Assembly: GCF_025917275.1 (NCBI RefSeq) | Contig: NZ_JAOSHO010000004.1 | Location: 1 to 48,984 of the forward strand | Reading direction: 5' to 3' | DNA from: Pseudomonas agronomica | GTDB taxonomy: Bacteria > Pseudomonadota > Gammaproteobacteria > Pseudomonadales > Pseudomonadaceae | DNA length: 48,984 nucleotides | Part shown: positions 33,204 through 42,125 of the stretch, piece by piece | Layout of the letters: every line of letters begins with the position of its first letter | Numbering within the stretch: the first letter of the stretch is position 1 | Notes under the pieces: generated by a model | Seen by the model: only the letters and a program-made list of their open reading frames with translations | What the model was told of the DNA's origin: nothing | Database searches by the model: none | Position numbers and translations under genes: made by a program

Positions 33204-33594
33204 GACATCCTCGAACCGCCATTGGGACAAAACCACACCTGCAACCATAAGCCCAGCGGCGCTGGATTCAATGACCCCAGTGCTCAACGGCGTTGACAGC
33301 CACGCTCAGACGAACGGTAGCGTGCTATCGGGTTAACCGATTCAGGTAAGCAAGCTGTCTAGCAAAAGGGCCGGCAGGAAGATGGCAATAAGCCTCATGT
33401 CATTTTTATAGCTAGCAACAAGGAGTCCATATGAATTGGATCTAAGCCAAGTTGGCTGCGGCCCCTAATGTAAAGCGTGTACAAGAAAAGTCGTCGGGTT
33501 TTGCCGGGGCGCTTGTCAGACAGGAAGTGCAACGCCAGCCGTCATGGAGTTATGCAGGCTGGCCTCAGGAAATAACAAAAAAGGCGGGTCAGCC
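33204..33594. promoter_or_regulatory. Gap upstream of the thiolase operon
   Basis: 391 bp. It must hold the leftward promoter of the thiolase operon. ATCGG-N5-CCGAT lies at 33,327-33,341. AAGGAG at 33,420 is followed by ATG and a stop after four codons, which is not taken as a gene. A hairpin (GGCTGGCCT with AGGC and CAGCC) ends directly before the small ORF at 33,595. Confidence 0.4.
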
Positions 33595-33690
33595 ATGTTC
33601 AAACATTCGAAAGTTCGCCAAGCCGGACTCATTCTCTTCGCCACTACATTGCTGTTGATTTTGCCGAATATCACCAAGGTCATCGGCTGA
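33595..33690 (+). CDS. Small hydrophobic protein, 31 residues
   Basis: MFKHSKVRQAGLILFATTLL then LILPNITKVIG: a basic start and a single membrane span. A ribosome site (AAGGCGGG) precedes ATG at good distance and is partly paired in a hairpin with upstream GGCTGGCCT, so translation may be controlled. It is too short for usual gene calls. Probably a real small membrane protein; function unknown. Confidence 0.55.
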   Translation: MFKHSKVRQAGLILFATTLLLILPNITKVIG

Positions 33691-33812
33691 CAGGCGCGTG
33701 GTGTCCACACCCTTCATGAGTTGCATCGTCCACGCCGGTAGGCAAACGCTGTTCCAGCGACGGTGGTTGTGCCACCCTTTACGCTTCCCTCTCGACATGG
33801 AAGGCGACTCAT

Positions 33813-34625
33813 TTGAAAGTCCTCATCGTGATGGGGGCGCTGCTGCTCAGCGCGCCCCTTTATGCCGCACAGCTGGTGTTGGAGCTGGGCGCGAATACTC
33901 GTACGTGGCAAACCGAGGCGCTGCTCAAGCATCCTGAAGCCCGGACGGTCCAGATTGCCGAAGATGTCTCCTACAAGAAGCCGATGAGTTATCGCGCCGT
34001 GCCACTGGCCGCGCTGTTGACCGGCGTCCAGGCGAACGACCATCTCCAGGCCGTGGCGCTGGACGGCTTTGCCGCCGAACTGCCCGCCGCGCCGTTGCTC
34101 AACAAGAGCGGCGCCAGGGCGTGGCTGGCAATCGAAGACCCGGCCAAGCCATGGCCGCCGCTCGGGGACGGGAAGAAAAGTGCCGGACCGTTCTATCTGG
34201 TCTGGACCGATCCTCAAGCCGGCCACATCAGCCCTGAGCAGTGGCCGTACGCGGTGGCCAGCATCAAGCGCCTGTCGGCGGTGGCCGATCGCTTCCCCGC
34301 CCTGCTGCCTTCGCCTGCCCTGGCCAAGGATGATCCGGTGAACAAGGGGTTCGAGCTGTTCCAGAAAAACTGCCTGGCCTGCCACCGCCTCAACGGCGCG
34401 GGGGATGCGCAGTTCGGTCCGGACCTGAACATTCCTTTCAATCCCACGGAATATTTCTCGGGGGATTTCCTCAAGCGCTACATCCGTGACCCGCAGGGCA
34501 TGCGTCATTGGCCCCAGGGGAAAATGCCCGGGTTCTCGGCGACGGTGTTGCCGGATTCGGAGCTGGATTTGCTGGTGGGGTATCTGAAGCATATGGCGGG
34601 GCGCAAGCAGCCGTTGAGTCAATAG
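33813..34625 (+). CDS. Exported c-type cytochrome with N-terminal oxidoreductase-like domain
   Basis: A 270-residue protein with signal peptide (VLIVMGALLLSAPLYAA). Residues 20-155 resemble the beta fold of molybdopterin oxidoreductase-type domains (VPLAALLTGV, DGFAAELPAAPLL, PFYLVW), without clear cofactor ligands. The C-terminal part is a monoheme cytochrome c: Cys187-x2-Cys190-His191 in NCLACHRLNG and likely axial Met238 in GKMPGF. It may pass electrons in the periplasm. Start is TTG 33,813 after GGAAGG. Confidence 0.8.
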   Translation: MKVLIVMGALLLSAPLYAAQLVLELGANTRTWQTEALLKHPEARTVQIAEDVSYKKPMSYRAVPLAALLTGVQANDHLQAVALDGFAAELPAAPLLNKSGARAWLAIEDPAKPWPPLGDGKKSAGPFYLVWTDPQAGHISPEQWPYAVASIKRLSAVADRFPALLPSPALAKDDPVNKGFELFQKNCLACHRLNGAGDAQFGPDLNIPFNPTEYFSGDFLKRYIRDPQGMRHWPQGKMPGFSATVLPDSELDLLVGYLKHMAGRKQPLSQ

Positions 34626-34652
34626 ATCAGCTTGTTTTGTCCCGCTGGCCCT

Positions 34653-34756
34653 TGTAGGAGCTGCCGAGCGAAGCGAGGCTGCGATCTTCTCCAGGCAATT
34701 GAGCCCAAGCCGAGGATCAAAAGATCGCAGCCTCGCTTCGCTCGGCAGCTCCTACA
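34653..34756. repeat. Perfect 36-bp paired REP palindrome
   Basis: Arms at 34,653-34,688 and 34,721-34,756, perfect over 36 bp, 32 bp apart. The type (TGTAGGAGCTGCCGAGCGAA) matches the imperfect pair at 26,789. It lies between the cytochrome gene and the convergent transglutaminase gene. Confidence 0.9.
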
Positions 34757-34795
34757 CAGCGAGAGCAAGCTCCCTCGCCACCAGAGCTGGTTCAA

Positions 34796-35599
34796 TTACT
34801 GCTGCTGTGCCGTAATCACCGGAGCCGACGTCACCAGCACCTTGGCGTGCATCTGTTCAAACCCGCCGCCACGGCGCATGCCACGCACCGGGCAGGCGTC
34901 CAGGTAATCCAGGCCTACCGCCAATTTCAAGTGTCGCTCCGGACGGGCCAGTTGGTTGGTCACGTCGAAGCTGTACCAGGCGTCATCGAGCCAGGCTTCG
35001 GCCCAGGCATGGCTGGCCAGGTGCTCGCTGTCTGCGTTGAACAGATAACCCGACACATAACGCGCCGGCACGCCCAGGCTGCGGGCGCACGCCAGGAAGG
35101 CATGGGCATGGTCCTGGCAAACCCCGCTGCGACCGGCAAACGCTTGGGCCGCGCTGGTCTCCACTTCGGTTGAGCCCAGCATGTAGGTCATGTGCTGGTT
35201 GAGCGCGTGCATCAAATCGATCAGCGCCGCGCGATCGCGACGTTGCTTGCATTGCGCCTGGGCAAAGGCGCGAAGGGCCTCGTCCGCTTCAGTGAGCCGG
35301 GTGAAACGCAGGAAGGGCAGCGCCGACTGGCTTTCGTGCTCGGCTTCACGCGACGGGTCGATATCCACCTGGCCACGGGCACCGATGATGATGGTTTCGT
35401 GGGGCTCGTCCAGCGTCAGCACATGAAGGATGTTGCCGAACGGATCAAGCTGCGACCGCACCGGCCTGGGCAGGTCCAGCTGCCAGCTCAGCACGTGCTG
35501 GCGTTCGCTGTCGTGCGGCGTCAGGCGCAGGTACTGGATGCTCGCGCGAACCTGGTCTTCATAGTGGTAGGCCGTTTCGTGGCTGATCGAGAGTCTCAT
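34796..35599 (-). CDS. Transglutaminase-like family protein
   Basis: A 267-residue protein. The N-terminal beta part (RLSISHETAYHYEDQVRAS) is the bacterial transglutaminase N-domain; the catalytic triad is Cys161 (SGVCQDHAHAFLA), His197 (ASHAWAEAWL) and Asp212 (SFDVTNQ). It is probably a cysteine protease or amidase; substrate unknown. In many Pseudomonas it sits in a cluster with ATP-grasp/alpha-E proteins; none is visible on this side. Confidence 0.88.
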   Translation of the reverse strand: MRLSISHETAYHYEDQVRASIQYLRLTPHDSERQHVLSWQLDLPRPVRSQLDPFGNILHVLTLDEPHETIIIGARGQVDIDPSREAEHESQSALPFLRFTRLTEADEALRAFAQAQCKQRRDRAALIDLMHALNQHMTYMLGSTEVETSAAQAFAGRSGVCQDHAHAFLACARSLGVPARYVSGYLFNADSEHLASHAWAEAWLDDAWYSFDVTNQLARPERHLKLAVGLDYLDACPVRGMRRGGGFEQMHAKVLVTSAPVITAQQQ

Positions 35600-35761
35600 A
35601 TGACCTCCAGGTAGGAACTGTGGATGGCATCGCCCAATTCAGTTGCCGGGCGCCGGGGGCGCCCAAATGCCTCCGTCCCGCGTGACTCGTTTCATTGCGG
35701 CGCAAAACGCCGCTTCTGCTGAGCATAGTCGACTCGATGACGATGGTTGGCTGTGCCGCCT

Positions 35762-35843
35762 TCGCGACAAGCTCGCTCCCACAGAGGACCCGGGCGGACG
35801 CATATCTCTTCGCTACCCGGGATGGGAGCGAGCTTGCTCGCGA
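35762..35843. repeat. Paired REP palindromes
   Basis: TCGCGACAAGCTCGCTCCC (35,762-35,780) and the reverse copy GGGAGCGAGCTTGCTCGCGA (35,824-35,843). The surrounding gap 35,600-35,907 has no gene. Confidence 0.85.
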
Positions 35844-35907
35844 CGGTTGCAGACATGAAAACGGCCGACACAAAGGTCAGCCGTTGCTGTGAGACAGAAG
35901 GACAATG

Positions 35908-36249
35908 TCAGGCTTGCAGGCGCCGGATCTCCTGCTTGACGCCCCAACCTTCGATAATGCCGCCCAAGGGCTCCACCACGGCTTCGAAGTTCAGCTCGAA
36001 ATCGCCGATTTCATCATAAGTGGCATACATCACCCGGCTCAGCTCCAATGACCAGGCTCCGTCTTCGCGAGCACTGATCTGCGCATTCAACGATTCGCCG
36101 CGAAAATGACCCGCCGCCCTGCGCGCCCGCTCCTCGTCGGGGAAAATGGCGTAGAACTCGATGGGATGGAATTGGGAAAAATCGAAACCGCCTTCTTTCA
36201 TACGGCGCAACACGCTGGTGCTGATGTCTTCTTGATAGGCTGTGCTCAT
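35908..36249 (-). CDS. rraB: RraB-like ribonuclease E inhibitor
   Basis: A 113-residue protein matching RraB: HPIEFYAIFPDEERARRAAG near residues 28-47 and VMYATYDEIGDFELNFEAV near 73-91, then GGIIEGWGVKQ. RraB binds RNase E and changes which transcripts are degraded. Start follows AGGAGGACG. It stands alone between REP sequences and the next small gene. Confidence 0.82.
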   Translation of the reverse strand: MSTAYQEDISTSVLRRMKEGGFDFSQFHPIEFYAIFPDEERARRAAGHFRGESLNAQISAREDGAWSLELSRVMYATYDEIGDFELNFEAVVEPLGGIIEGWGVKQEIRRLQA

Positions 36250-36451
36250 GAAACGTCCTCCTCAGACCGATGGATAGACTTTCCGTCTTCCCGTGCATGC
36301 AACCTGCGGTTACGCGCGATACGGCATCAAATGACCGTCGGGACACAAGCATGTAGCTGACAAGACCGGACCTTGGCGATCCTTTCGCTGATCTCGATTG
36401 CAGAGTAGCTTCAAGTCATCACCACTGCCAAGCGGGACCAGACAAGGATTT

Positions 36452-36688
36452 TCATGAAATCGGTTTAATGCTGATAATTTCAATGCTGTTTTGGGACTTG
36501 AGACTTTTAAGCGTAGGGTCTTCGGTGCGACCTTCCAGGTCGTTGAGGTCAAGCTTGGCGGGTACGGGCAGCAACTTCTGCCGGATCAACTGGGCCGCCT
36601 GCTCCATGGTGGGCTCCTGGTCGTAATCGAACTGCTCGGCGATGGCTTCGCCGTGATCGTCAACGAAAGTGATTTCCCACTTTTGCAT
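36452..36688 (-). CDS. Conserved small protein, unknown function
   Basis: A 78-residue protein from ATG 36,688 (AAGGAG before it). Sequence begins MQKWEITFVDDHGEAIAEQF, a mostly beta pattern ending IEIISIKPIS. Not recognised. No Cys, no membrane span. Its gene is alone; a 202-bp gap to rraB has no feature seen. Confidence 0.6.
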   Translation of the reverse strand: MQKWEITFVDDHGEAIAEQFDYDQEPTMEQAAQLIRQKLLPVPAKLDLNDLEGRTEDPTLKSLKSQNSIEIISIKPIS

Positions 36689-36785
36689 CAGTGTCTCCTT
36701 GATCAATTCATGGCAGGGCTTGCCTTTATCTCGACATTGGCAGCGAAACAATCGTTCCGCTGAGTCGCCGACGGCACAGATGAAA

Positions 36786-36806
36786 AAACCGCCTCGAGGG
36801 CGGTTT
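36786..36806. terminator. Bidirectional terminator hairpin
   Basis: AAACCGCC and GGCGGTTT pair across five bases with T-runs on both strands. It lies after the START-domain gene (minus strand). Confidence 0.85.
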
Positions 36807-36824
36807 CTTTGTAGACGGTGGCCG

Positions 36825-37433
36825 TTATTTTTCGGCGCGTTCCTTTAATGCTTCGAGCGTATTGAACGGCGCGTCAACCACGAACTTGTTAGCCAGCCAG
36901 GACGGTACGTCGCCGCCCGGCTCGGTGTGGACCTGATACGTCACTTCGATCTGGTCCGTGCCCTTGGGAGTAAATTTCCAGAAGCCGTCGACTTGCGTCA
37001 CTCGTACAAAGCCCTTCTCTTCCGGCACATAAGTCGGTACGCCCTTGAGCTTGCGAGTCAGGCTGCCATCGGCGCCCTCTTGCGTGGTGACTTCCAATAC
37101 GGAATCGCGGGACGTCACCGGCCACGGCGTATTGAACTGCGTATACGTCCAGCTCTTGTTGCCTTCATGCTTGAGCAGTTTCTGGCTTTTGCATTCATGA
37201 ATCCAGACGCAGGCGCCAGGCACGTCTTCCTGCAGCGCTCGCAGTTTCGCCATGGTGGTCTTCATGACGGTCACGCCACGGTAGGCCTTGTATTTGGAAC
37301 CGGTCACTTCACTGAGTGACACCTGGATACCTTCCTTGTCCTTGACGACCTGCCAGTCCTCTGCCTGGGCGGTAGCCGTCGCCAACGACACGGTCAAACC
37401 ACACAACACAGCCATACGATGCAGCGAACCCAT
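36825..37433 (-). CDS. Exported START-domain protein
   Basis: A 202-residue protein with a signal peptide ending near residue 24 (TATAQA-ED). The mature part has START/lipid-transfer features: WQVVKDKEGIQVSLSEV, VYHECK-type segment AWIHECKSQKLLKHEG, then VTSRDSVLEVT and EKGFVRVTQVDGFWKF. START proteins bind lipids; exported bacterial ones have been described but their ligand is not known. A strong terminator follows. Confidence 0.85.
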   Translation of the reverse strand: MGSLHRMAVLCGLTVSLATATAQAEDWQVVKDKEGIQVSLSEVTGSKYKAYRGVTVMKTTMAKLRALQEDVPGACVWIHECKSQKLLKHEGNKSWTYTQFNTPWPVTSRDSVLEVTTQEGADGSLTRKLKGVPTYVPEEKGFVRVTQVDGFWKFTPKGTDQIEVTYQVHTEPGGDVPSWLANKFVVDAPFNTLEALKERAEK

Positions 37434-37488
37434 AGGTTGTTTTCCTTATTGTCCAAGTTCGTTCATGTCAGTCTTGACGATTGCCCCA

Positions 37489-37743
37489 CTACGCCGCCGT
37501 GACCTGCTCCCACCATCCAATCAACCGAATGGCTTCGTCGCTGCTGCTGCCGCAGACCTCGACGTCGGCTTCAAACGCCGAGCACACCGCCGGGCGTTCC
37601 GGTTGGCCGAAGATCTGGCACAAATTATCGACCGACAACTGCACACAGCGTTCTCCCGCCGGCTTGCCCTGGGGCATGCCCGGAATGGGCGAACTGATGG
37701 AAGGGGCAATGCAACAGGCGCCACAGCCCTCACGGCACTTCAT
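37489..37743 (-). CDS. YkgJ-like cysteine cluster protein
   Basis: About 84 residues from ATG 37,743. N-terminal Cys cluster MKCREGCGACC (Cys3, Cys7, Cys10, Cys11) plus a later Cys pair (RCVQLSVDNLCQIF, PAVCSAF) is the YkgJ/UPF0153 pattern, likely a metal- or Fe-S-binding protein of unknown role. It is 55 bp from the START gene; both are leftward, so co-transcription is possible. Confidence 0.85.
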   Translation of the reverse strand: MKCREGCGACCIAPSISSPIPGMPQGKPAGERCVQLSVDNLCQIFGQPERPAVCSAFEADVEVCGSSSDEAIRLIGWWEQVTAA

Positions 37744-37889
37744 GACGACAAATACCTCACGACAGGTAATGGTTGGTAACAACCACAGAGTAACGGCTAA
37801 AACAGGTGTTTTAAATTACCGTACCCGGGTTTTTTCGTAGAAGGTGCGATGACTGGGCAGTCAGCGACGAACAGCAGGGTTGCCCCGGC

Positions 37890-38366
37890 CTATTGCTTGA
37901 ATTCGAACTCCAGCGCGGCGCCTTCCACCTCGTTGCGCTCCTGATTACGCAGCGGCAATTGCATCTCGTTGCTCAGCAGCCGGCCGTTGAGCTGGAACGG
38001 CCCGGGCTTCTCCCCGAACATCGCCGGCAGCAGCGGCTCGCGCTTGGGTAACGGCACTTTGCCCGGAGGCTGCAGCTCTTCGACCATGCCATGGGGCAGG
38101 CTCAAGTCCAGCTTGGCCGGCGGCAATGGCGTCTTGGCGACTTCATGGGCGGATTTGCTCTTGGAGGCGATCGGCGCGCGCTTTTTCTTAGCCGGGGCTG
38201 CTTTCTTGGCGGGGGGCTTCTTGACCGCTGCGGTTTTCTTCGGGGTGTCTTTGGTAGCGCTGGCGGCCGGCTTCTCCTGCGCTGAGGCGGCTACGGCGAC
38301 GCCTCCCATGTGGAAGGCGCTCAACAGGCCGATCAAAACCCAGACAGCAGGGACAATGGTTTTCAT
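37890..38366 (-). CDS. Exported Lys/Ala/Pro-rich protein
   Basis: About 158 residues. A signal peptide (WVLIGLLSAFHMGGVAVAA) is followed by a low-complexity Lys-Lys-Ala/Pro region (AKKAAPAKKKRAPI, near residues 45-70) and a neutral C-terminal part ending in ALEFEFKQ. It resembles no enzyme. The translation start ATG 38,366 has a weak ribosome site. Likely periplasmic or cell-envelope associated; function unknown. Confidence 0.7.
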   Translation of the reverse strand: MKTIVPAVWVLIGLLSAFHMGGVAVAASAQEKPAASATKDTPKKTAAVKKPPAKKAAPAKKKRAPIASKSKSAHEVAKTPLPPAKLDLSLPHGMVEELQPPGKVPLPKREPLLPAMFGEKPGPFQLNGRLLSNEMQLPLRNQERNEVEGAALEFEFKQ

Positions 38367-38451
38367 AAACACAACGGCACTTACGGCAGAGACCCTAATG
38401 CTGGCCTGATAATGAGACGCTGACAAGCACAACGAAGCGACACACGGCTTG

Positions 38452-39894
38452 CTACAGAAACCCGCTGGCGGTCTCCTGGCATAACTGCTTGGCCAACAGC
38501 CCCAGCGTCATCAGGGCCCGCTCCGCCTCCCGGTTCCACGGCGTGCCGCAGTTCAGGCGGATGCAATGGTTGAACTGTTCGGTATTACTGAAGATCAGCC
38601 CCGGCGCGATACTGATGCCTTGCTGCAATGCCTGTACATGCAATTCCTGGGTATTGACCCGCCCCGGCAGGCTGACCCACAGGATGAAGCCGCCGGTGGG
38701 ACGGCTCATTTGCGTGCCCTCCGGGAAGTACTGCTGGACCGCCAGTTGGAACGCGCTGAGGTTCTTGCGGTACTCCTGACGGATGTAGCGCAAGTGTCGA
38801 TCGTAGCCGCCATTCTCCAGATACGCCGCGATGCCCATCTGCGTGACGCTGCAAGCCGAATGAGTGCTGAACGTCTGGAGCCGCTGGAGTTCCTGCTGGA
38901 ACTTGCCGGCGATCATCCAGCCGATGCGTACCCCTGGCGACAAGGTCTTGGAAAAGCTCGAACAGTAGATCACCCGGTCCAGTCGATCATAGGCTTTCAG
39001 CGCCTTGGTACGGCCCTGCTCGAACATCAACTCACCGTAGATATCGTCCTCGACGATCTGGATATCGAAGTCCGACGCCAGGCGCAGCAGTTGCTTTTGC
39101 CGCTCCTCCGGCATGGTGCCGCCAAGGGGGTTGCTCAGCCGCGTGGTCAGCACCAGCGCCTTGATCGACCATTGGTTGGCCGCCAACTGCAGGGCCTCGA
39201 GGCTCATGCCGGTGACCGGGTCGCTGGGAATCTCGATGACCTTGAGGCCCAACAGATCCGCCAGTTGCAGCAGACCGTAATAGGTCGGCGACTCCGCAGC
39301 GATCAGGTCCCCTGGCCGGGTCAGCACGCGCAAGGACATTTGCAACGCATCCACGCAGCCGTGGGTGATCACCACTTCGGAAGGATCCACCACGACACCG
39401 GCGTCACGCATGCGAATCGCCACCTGGCGGCGCAACGGCTCGAAACCGGGGCTGAACATGTAGCTGAACGCCCGCGGGCTGTGGAAGCGCGTCACCTTGG
39501 CCAATTGCTGATGCAGCGCCCGAACAGGCAGGTAGTCGACGCTGGGTACCGCTGCCCCCAGCGGAAACACGCCTTCGCGGCGCGACTCGACCAATACCTG
39601 CTGGATGATACTGCTGCGCGTCACCAGGCCGGGGCGCTCGACCCGGGCGATGTCCGGCGTCGGCGCGGTCAGGGCCGGCGTCTGGTGCACGTAGTAGCCC
39701 GATTGCGGCCGCGCGCGAATCAACCCCTGGTCTTCAAGATTGGCGTACGCCTGCAGCACGGTGGCATGGCTGACGTTGAGCTGCGAGCTCATCTTGCGCA
39801 CCGAAGGCACACGTTCACCGGGTTGATACACACCGCGCCGGATGTCTTCGGCCAGTTGCTGAGCAATACGTTGATAGAGCAGGAGATTGGTCAT
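38452..39894 (-). CDS. GntR/MocR-type regulator with aminotransferase domain
   Basis: A 480-residue regulator. The N-terminal GntR winged helix (residues 5-75, with RRGVYQPGERVPSVRKMSSQ) is followed by a class I aminotransferase-like domain that binds PLP: the Lys lies in YCSSFSKTLSPGVRIGW, with NPLGGTMP and EDDIYGEL upstream. MocR regulators sense an amino compound through PLP. Its target is unknown. The 200 bp upstream has repeats of CTGGGACAGTT and ACTGTA words, a possible operator. Confidence 0.9.
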   Translation of the reverse strand: MTNLLLYQRIAQQLAEDIRRGVYQPGERVPSVRKMSSQLNVSHATVLQAYANLEDQGLIRARPQSGYYVHQTPALTAPTPDIARVERPGLVTRSSIIQQVLVESRREGVFPLGAAVPSVDYLPVRALHQQLAKVTRFHSPRAFSYMFSPGFEPLRRQVAIRMRDAGVVVDPSEVVITHGCVDALQMSLRVLTRPGDLIAAESPTYYGLLQLADLLGLKVIEIPSDPVTGMSLEALQLAANQWSIKALVLTTRLSNPLGGTMPEERQKQLLRLASDFDIQIVEDDIYGELMFEQGRTKALKAYDRLDRVIYCSSFSKTLSPGVRIGWMIAGKFQQELQRLQTFSTHSACSVTQMGIAAYLENGGYDRHLRYIRQEYRKNLSAFQLAVQQYFPEGTQMSRPTGGFILWVSLPGRVNTQELHVQALQQGISIAPGLIFSNTEQFNHCIRLNCGTPWNREAERALMTLGLLAKQLCQETASGFL

Positions 39895-40048
39895 GACGCA
39901 GCACTCGATTTCACGGGCATTTTATTCTTGTCGGAAACTTTACCGGAACAGTTTAGAAGTGTACTGGGACAGTTGCCAGATTAACCGACAGTACAGCCCG
40001 GTGACAGCCCCAACTGTACTCATTGATCGCGCATCACCAGGCCTAAAA

Positions 40049-40078
40049 AAACCCGGCGCCTTTGCAGGGGCCGGGTTT
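40049..40078 (-). terminator. Terminator of the OmpA/DUF4398 operon
   Basis: AAACCCGGC pairs with GCCGGGTTT, with a T/A-rich run on the minus strand side. It lies just after the OmpA gene stop. Confidence 0.8.
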
Positions 40079-40094
40079 TCCAGTGACGCAGCCC

Positions 40095-40904
40095 TTAGCG
40101 GGCGGCGCCGAGCTGGCCTTTATCGTCGGAGAACACAATCTCGACGCGTCGGTTCTGCGCCCGGCCGCGTTCGGTTGCGTTGACGTCTACAGGGTACTGA
40201 TCGCCGTAGCCTTCAACCTGGATGCGCTTCTCGTCGATGCCCAGGTCCACCAGCACGTCGGCCACGGCCTGCGCGCGGTCACGGGACAGCTTGAGGTTCT
40301 CCTGCTTGCCGCCGGTGCTGTCGGTATAGCCTTCGATACGCACCAAGCGCTTGGGATTGAGCTGCAGGAATTGCACGATCTTGAGTACCACGCGATTGGC
40401 CGAGTTCTTCAACTCTGCCTCGCCCGTATCGAACAGAACGTCACCGAGGGTCATCACCAGGCCCCGATCAGTCTGGGTGGTGGCCATCGCCAGGATCTGC
40501 TCTTCCAGCACCTTGCCCTGCTGCTGGACGCTTTGCAGCTTGGATTCGCGCAAGGCCAGTTGCAGGCGTTGGCGCTCCAGCTCGAGTTTCAACGCGCGCT
40601 CCTCGTTGAGCACCTGGTTGCTGTGTTCACGAGCGATCTGGCTGTAGCGTTGGCTCAGGTAGGCGTAATGCTGCACATCATCGCCACTGCCCCAATACGT
40701 GGACAAGCGGTCGGCACGGGCCAGGGATTCGCCAGCGCGAATCACGTCCTTGGGGGCCGCACGCAATACGTTGGAGTCTTCCTTGACCTTCTGGAAATCG
40801 GCGCTCGCCTGTTCCAATGCCGCTTCGCTGCGCTGACCCGCGCAGCCATACAAACTGGCCAGTCCCGCGAGAACCAAACCGCCGAATACATGGGAGTGCT
40901 TCAT
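40095..40904 (-). CDS. OmpA-family lipoprotein with DUF4398-like N-terminus
   Basis: A 269-residue outer-membrane lipoprotein: lipobox SLYGC with Cys21, a helical part with LERQRLQLALRESKLQ, then an OmpA C-domain from about 145 (DVLFDTGEAELKNSANRVVL, YTDSTGGKQENLKLSRDRAQ, VEGYGDQYPV) that binds peptidoglycan. Its start overlaps the stop of the partner DUF4398 gene by four bases. It likely ties the outer membrane to the cell wall. Confidence 0.9.
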   Translation of the reverse strand: MKHSHVFGGLVLAGLASLYGCAGQRSEAALEQASADFQKVKEDSNVLRAAPKDVIRAGESLARADRLSTYWGSGDDVQHYAYLSQRYSQIAREHSNQVLNEERALKLELERQRLQLALRESKLQSVQQQGKVLEEQILAMATTQTDRGLVMTLGDVLFDTGEAELKNSANRVVLKIVQFLQLNPKRLVRIEGYTDSTGGKQENLKLSRDRAQAVADVLVDLGIDEKRIQVEGYGDQYPVDVNATERGRAQNRRVEIVFSDDKGQLGAAR

Positions 40905-41260
40905 TGGGCATCCTCCCTCAACTGTTTGCGCAAGCGCTTGATACGCGTATCCAGCACGTTCAGTTGCTCCTGGCTCTTGAGGGTCAGCACCTTCGCCTCG
41001 GCCAGGCGCGCATCCAGTTCGGCCTGTTCGGCCCGCATGCGTGCCTTCTTGTAGGATTCGTCGGCCATGTTGCCTTTGGCGCGGGTAAACTTTTCCTCGG
41101 CGAGTTTCAATTCAGGCACTTCATCGGCGGTGGCGCCTACTGCGTGGGCTTGCTCGATGGCCTGTTCAGTCAGGCGGATCTGTTCATTCGGCGCCGGATC
41201 GGCTGCACAACCCGCCAGAGCCAGAACGGCCAGGGCAGCGAAAAGAGGTCGAATAGTCAC
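40901..41260 (-). CDS. DUF4398 lipoprotein
   Basis: A 119-residue lipoprotein: lipobox LALAGC with Cys18, then a helical DUF4398 domain (TEQAIEQAHAVGATADEVPE, LKLAEEKFTRAKGNMADESY). It is co-transcribed and translationally coupled (ATGA) with the OmpA-family gene, a common pairing in Pseudomonas. Function unknown. Confidence 0.87.
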   Translation of the reverse strand: MTIRPLFAALAVLALAGCAADPAPNEQIRLTEQAIEQAHAVGATADEVPELKLAEEKFTRAKGNMADESYKKARMRAEQAELDARLAEAKVLTLKSQEQLNVLDTRIKRLRKQLREDAQ

Positions 41261-41269
41261 TAATGTTCC

Positions 41270-42094
41270 CTACTGTTTTGGGGCGCTGACAGTTGGTTGC
41301 AACTGTGTTCGCCAACGCTCCAGATTGCGCTGCAACACAGCCTCCGTCAGGCCGGACGCGGCCAATTCTGTCATCTTTTGCGCCAGCTGTCCGCGCAACC
41401 ATGGGTCGTTGCAGGCGGAGTTATGGGAAACCGCGAGGAACAGCCCGGGTTTGTCCACAGGGTGCGGCGCAGCGTGCAGGTCATTCGCCATCCCCAAGGT
41501 CTGCGCCATCGCCAGGCCCGAGTAGCGCCCCGCCAGTACATATTCCACTTCACCCAGGAGCAGTTTCTGAAAGGCCTGGGTCAGGTTGGGTGTACGGGTC
41601 AGGGTGAGATTCTGCTCGGCGAAGACGCCAAATCCCTGTGTCATGCGGGCCTTTTCCGACAAGGCGCCGGGATGCCCGTGAAGGTCCTCTGGCCGCTCGA
41701 TAACCAATGTCGAATCCTTGCGGGTCCACACCAGGTAGTCATTCTCCAGCAGGGGCGGATGCACGTAGTCCAGCACTTCCAGGCCCGTCGTGGTCAACGG
41801 GGCATCGGTGAGCAGGTCCATGCGTCCGCTGCGCACTTCGTCCAGCGCCTGGGCGCGCTTGCCGGCGTAAAGAATTTCAATCTTGATGCCCAGCGCTTTC
41901 GCCACTTGCTCCAGCAGATCGGCGCCAGCGCCAATCAAATGCTTGGGATCCTGAGGGTCTTGCCATAGATACGGAGGCGCATCCGGGCTGCCGGTGGCGA
42001 TCAAGCGTTCACATTTGCCGGCGGCGACCGACAGGCCTGGCGCGCACCCCAGCGCCAACAGCAACGACCAGCCAGCCAAACGGCGAAGATCCAT
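41270..42094 (-). CDS. Periplasmic solute-binding protein (amino-acid type)
   Basis: A 274-residue SBP_bac_3 protein with a signal peptide (GWSLLLALGCAPGLSVAAG). It has GSPDAPPYLWQDPQ, LLEQVAKALGIKIEILYAGK and, later, VEYVLAGRYSGLAMA. No permease genes are adjacent; it may be an orphan or have a sensor role. ATG 42,094 follows GGGAG. It sits after etfA's terminator and before the DUF4398 pair, all leftward. Confidence 0.8.
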   Translation of the reverse strand: MDLRRLAGWSLLLALGCAPGLSVAAGKCERLIATGSPDAPPYLWQDPQDPKHLIGAGADLLEQVAKALGIKIEILYAGKRAQALDEVRSGRMDLLTDAPLTTTGLEVLDYVHPPLLENDYLVWTRKDSTLVIERPEDLHGHPGALSEKARMTQGFGVFAEQNLTLTRTPNLTQAFQKLLLGEVEYVLAGRYSGLAMAQTLGMANDLHAAPHPVDKPGLFLAVSHNSACNDPWLRGQLAQKMTELAASGLTEAVLQRNLERWRTQLQPTVSAPKQ

Positions 42095-42125
42095 CGCACC
42101 ACACTCCCGTCCGCAGAAAATAAAA

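Noticed and set aside
33431..33445. Four-codon leader peptide (M-N-W-I) after a strong ribosome site
   Set aside because: A single Trp codon and no attenuator or Trp gene downstream; probably chance.
38566..39984. 472-codon + strand frame opposite the MocR regulator
   Set aside because: Shadow of a clear GntR/aminotransferase gene.
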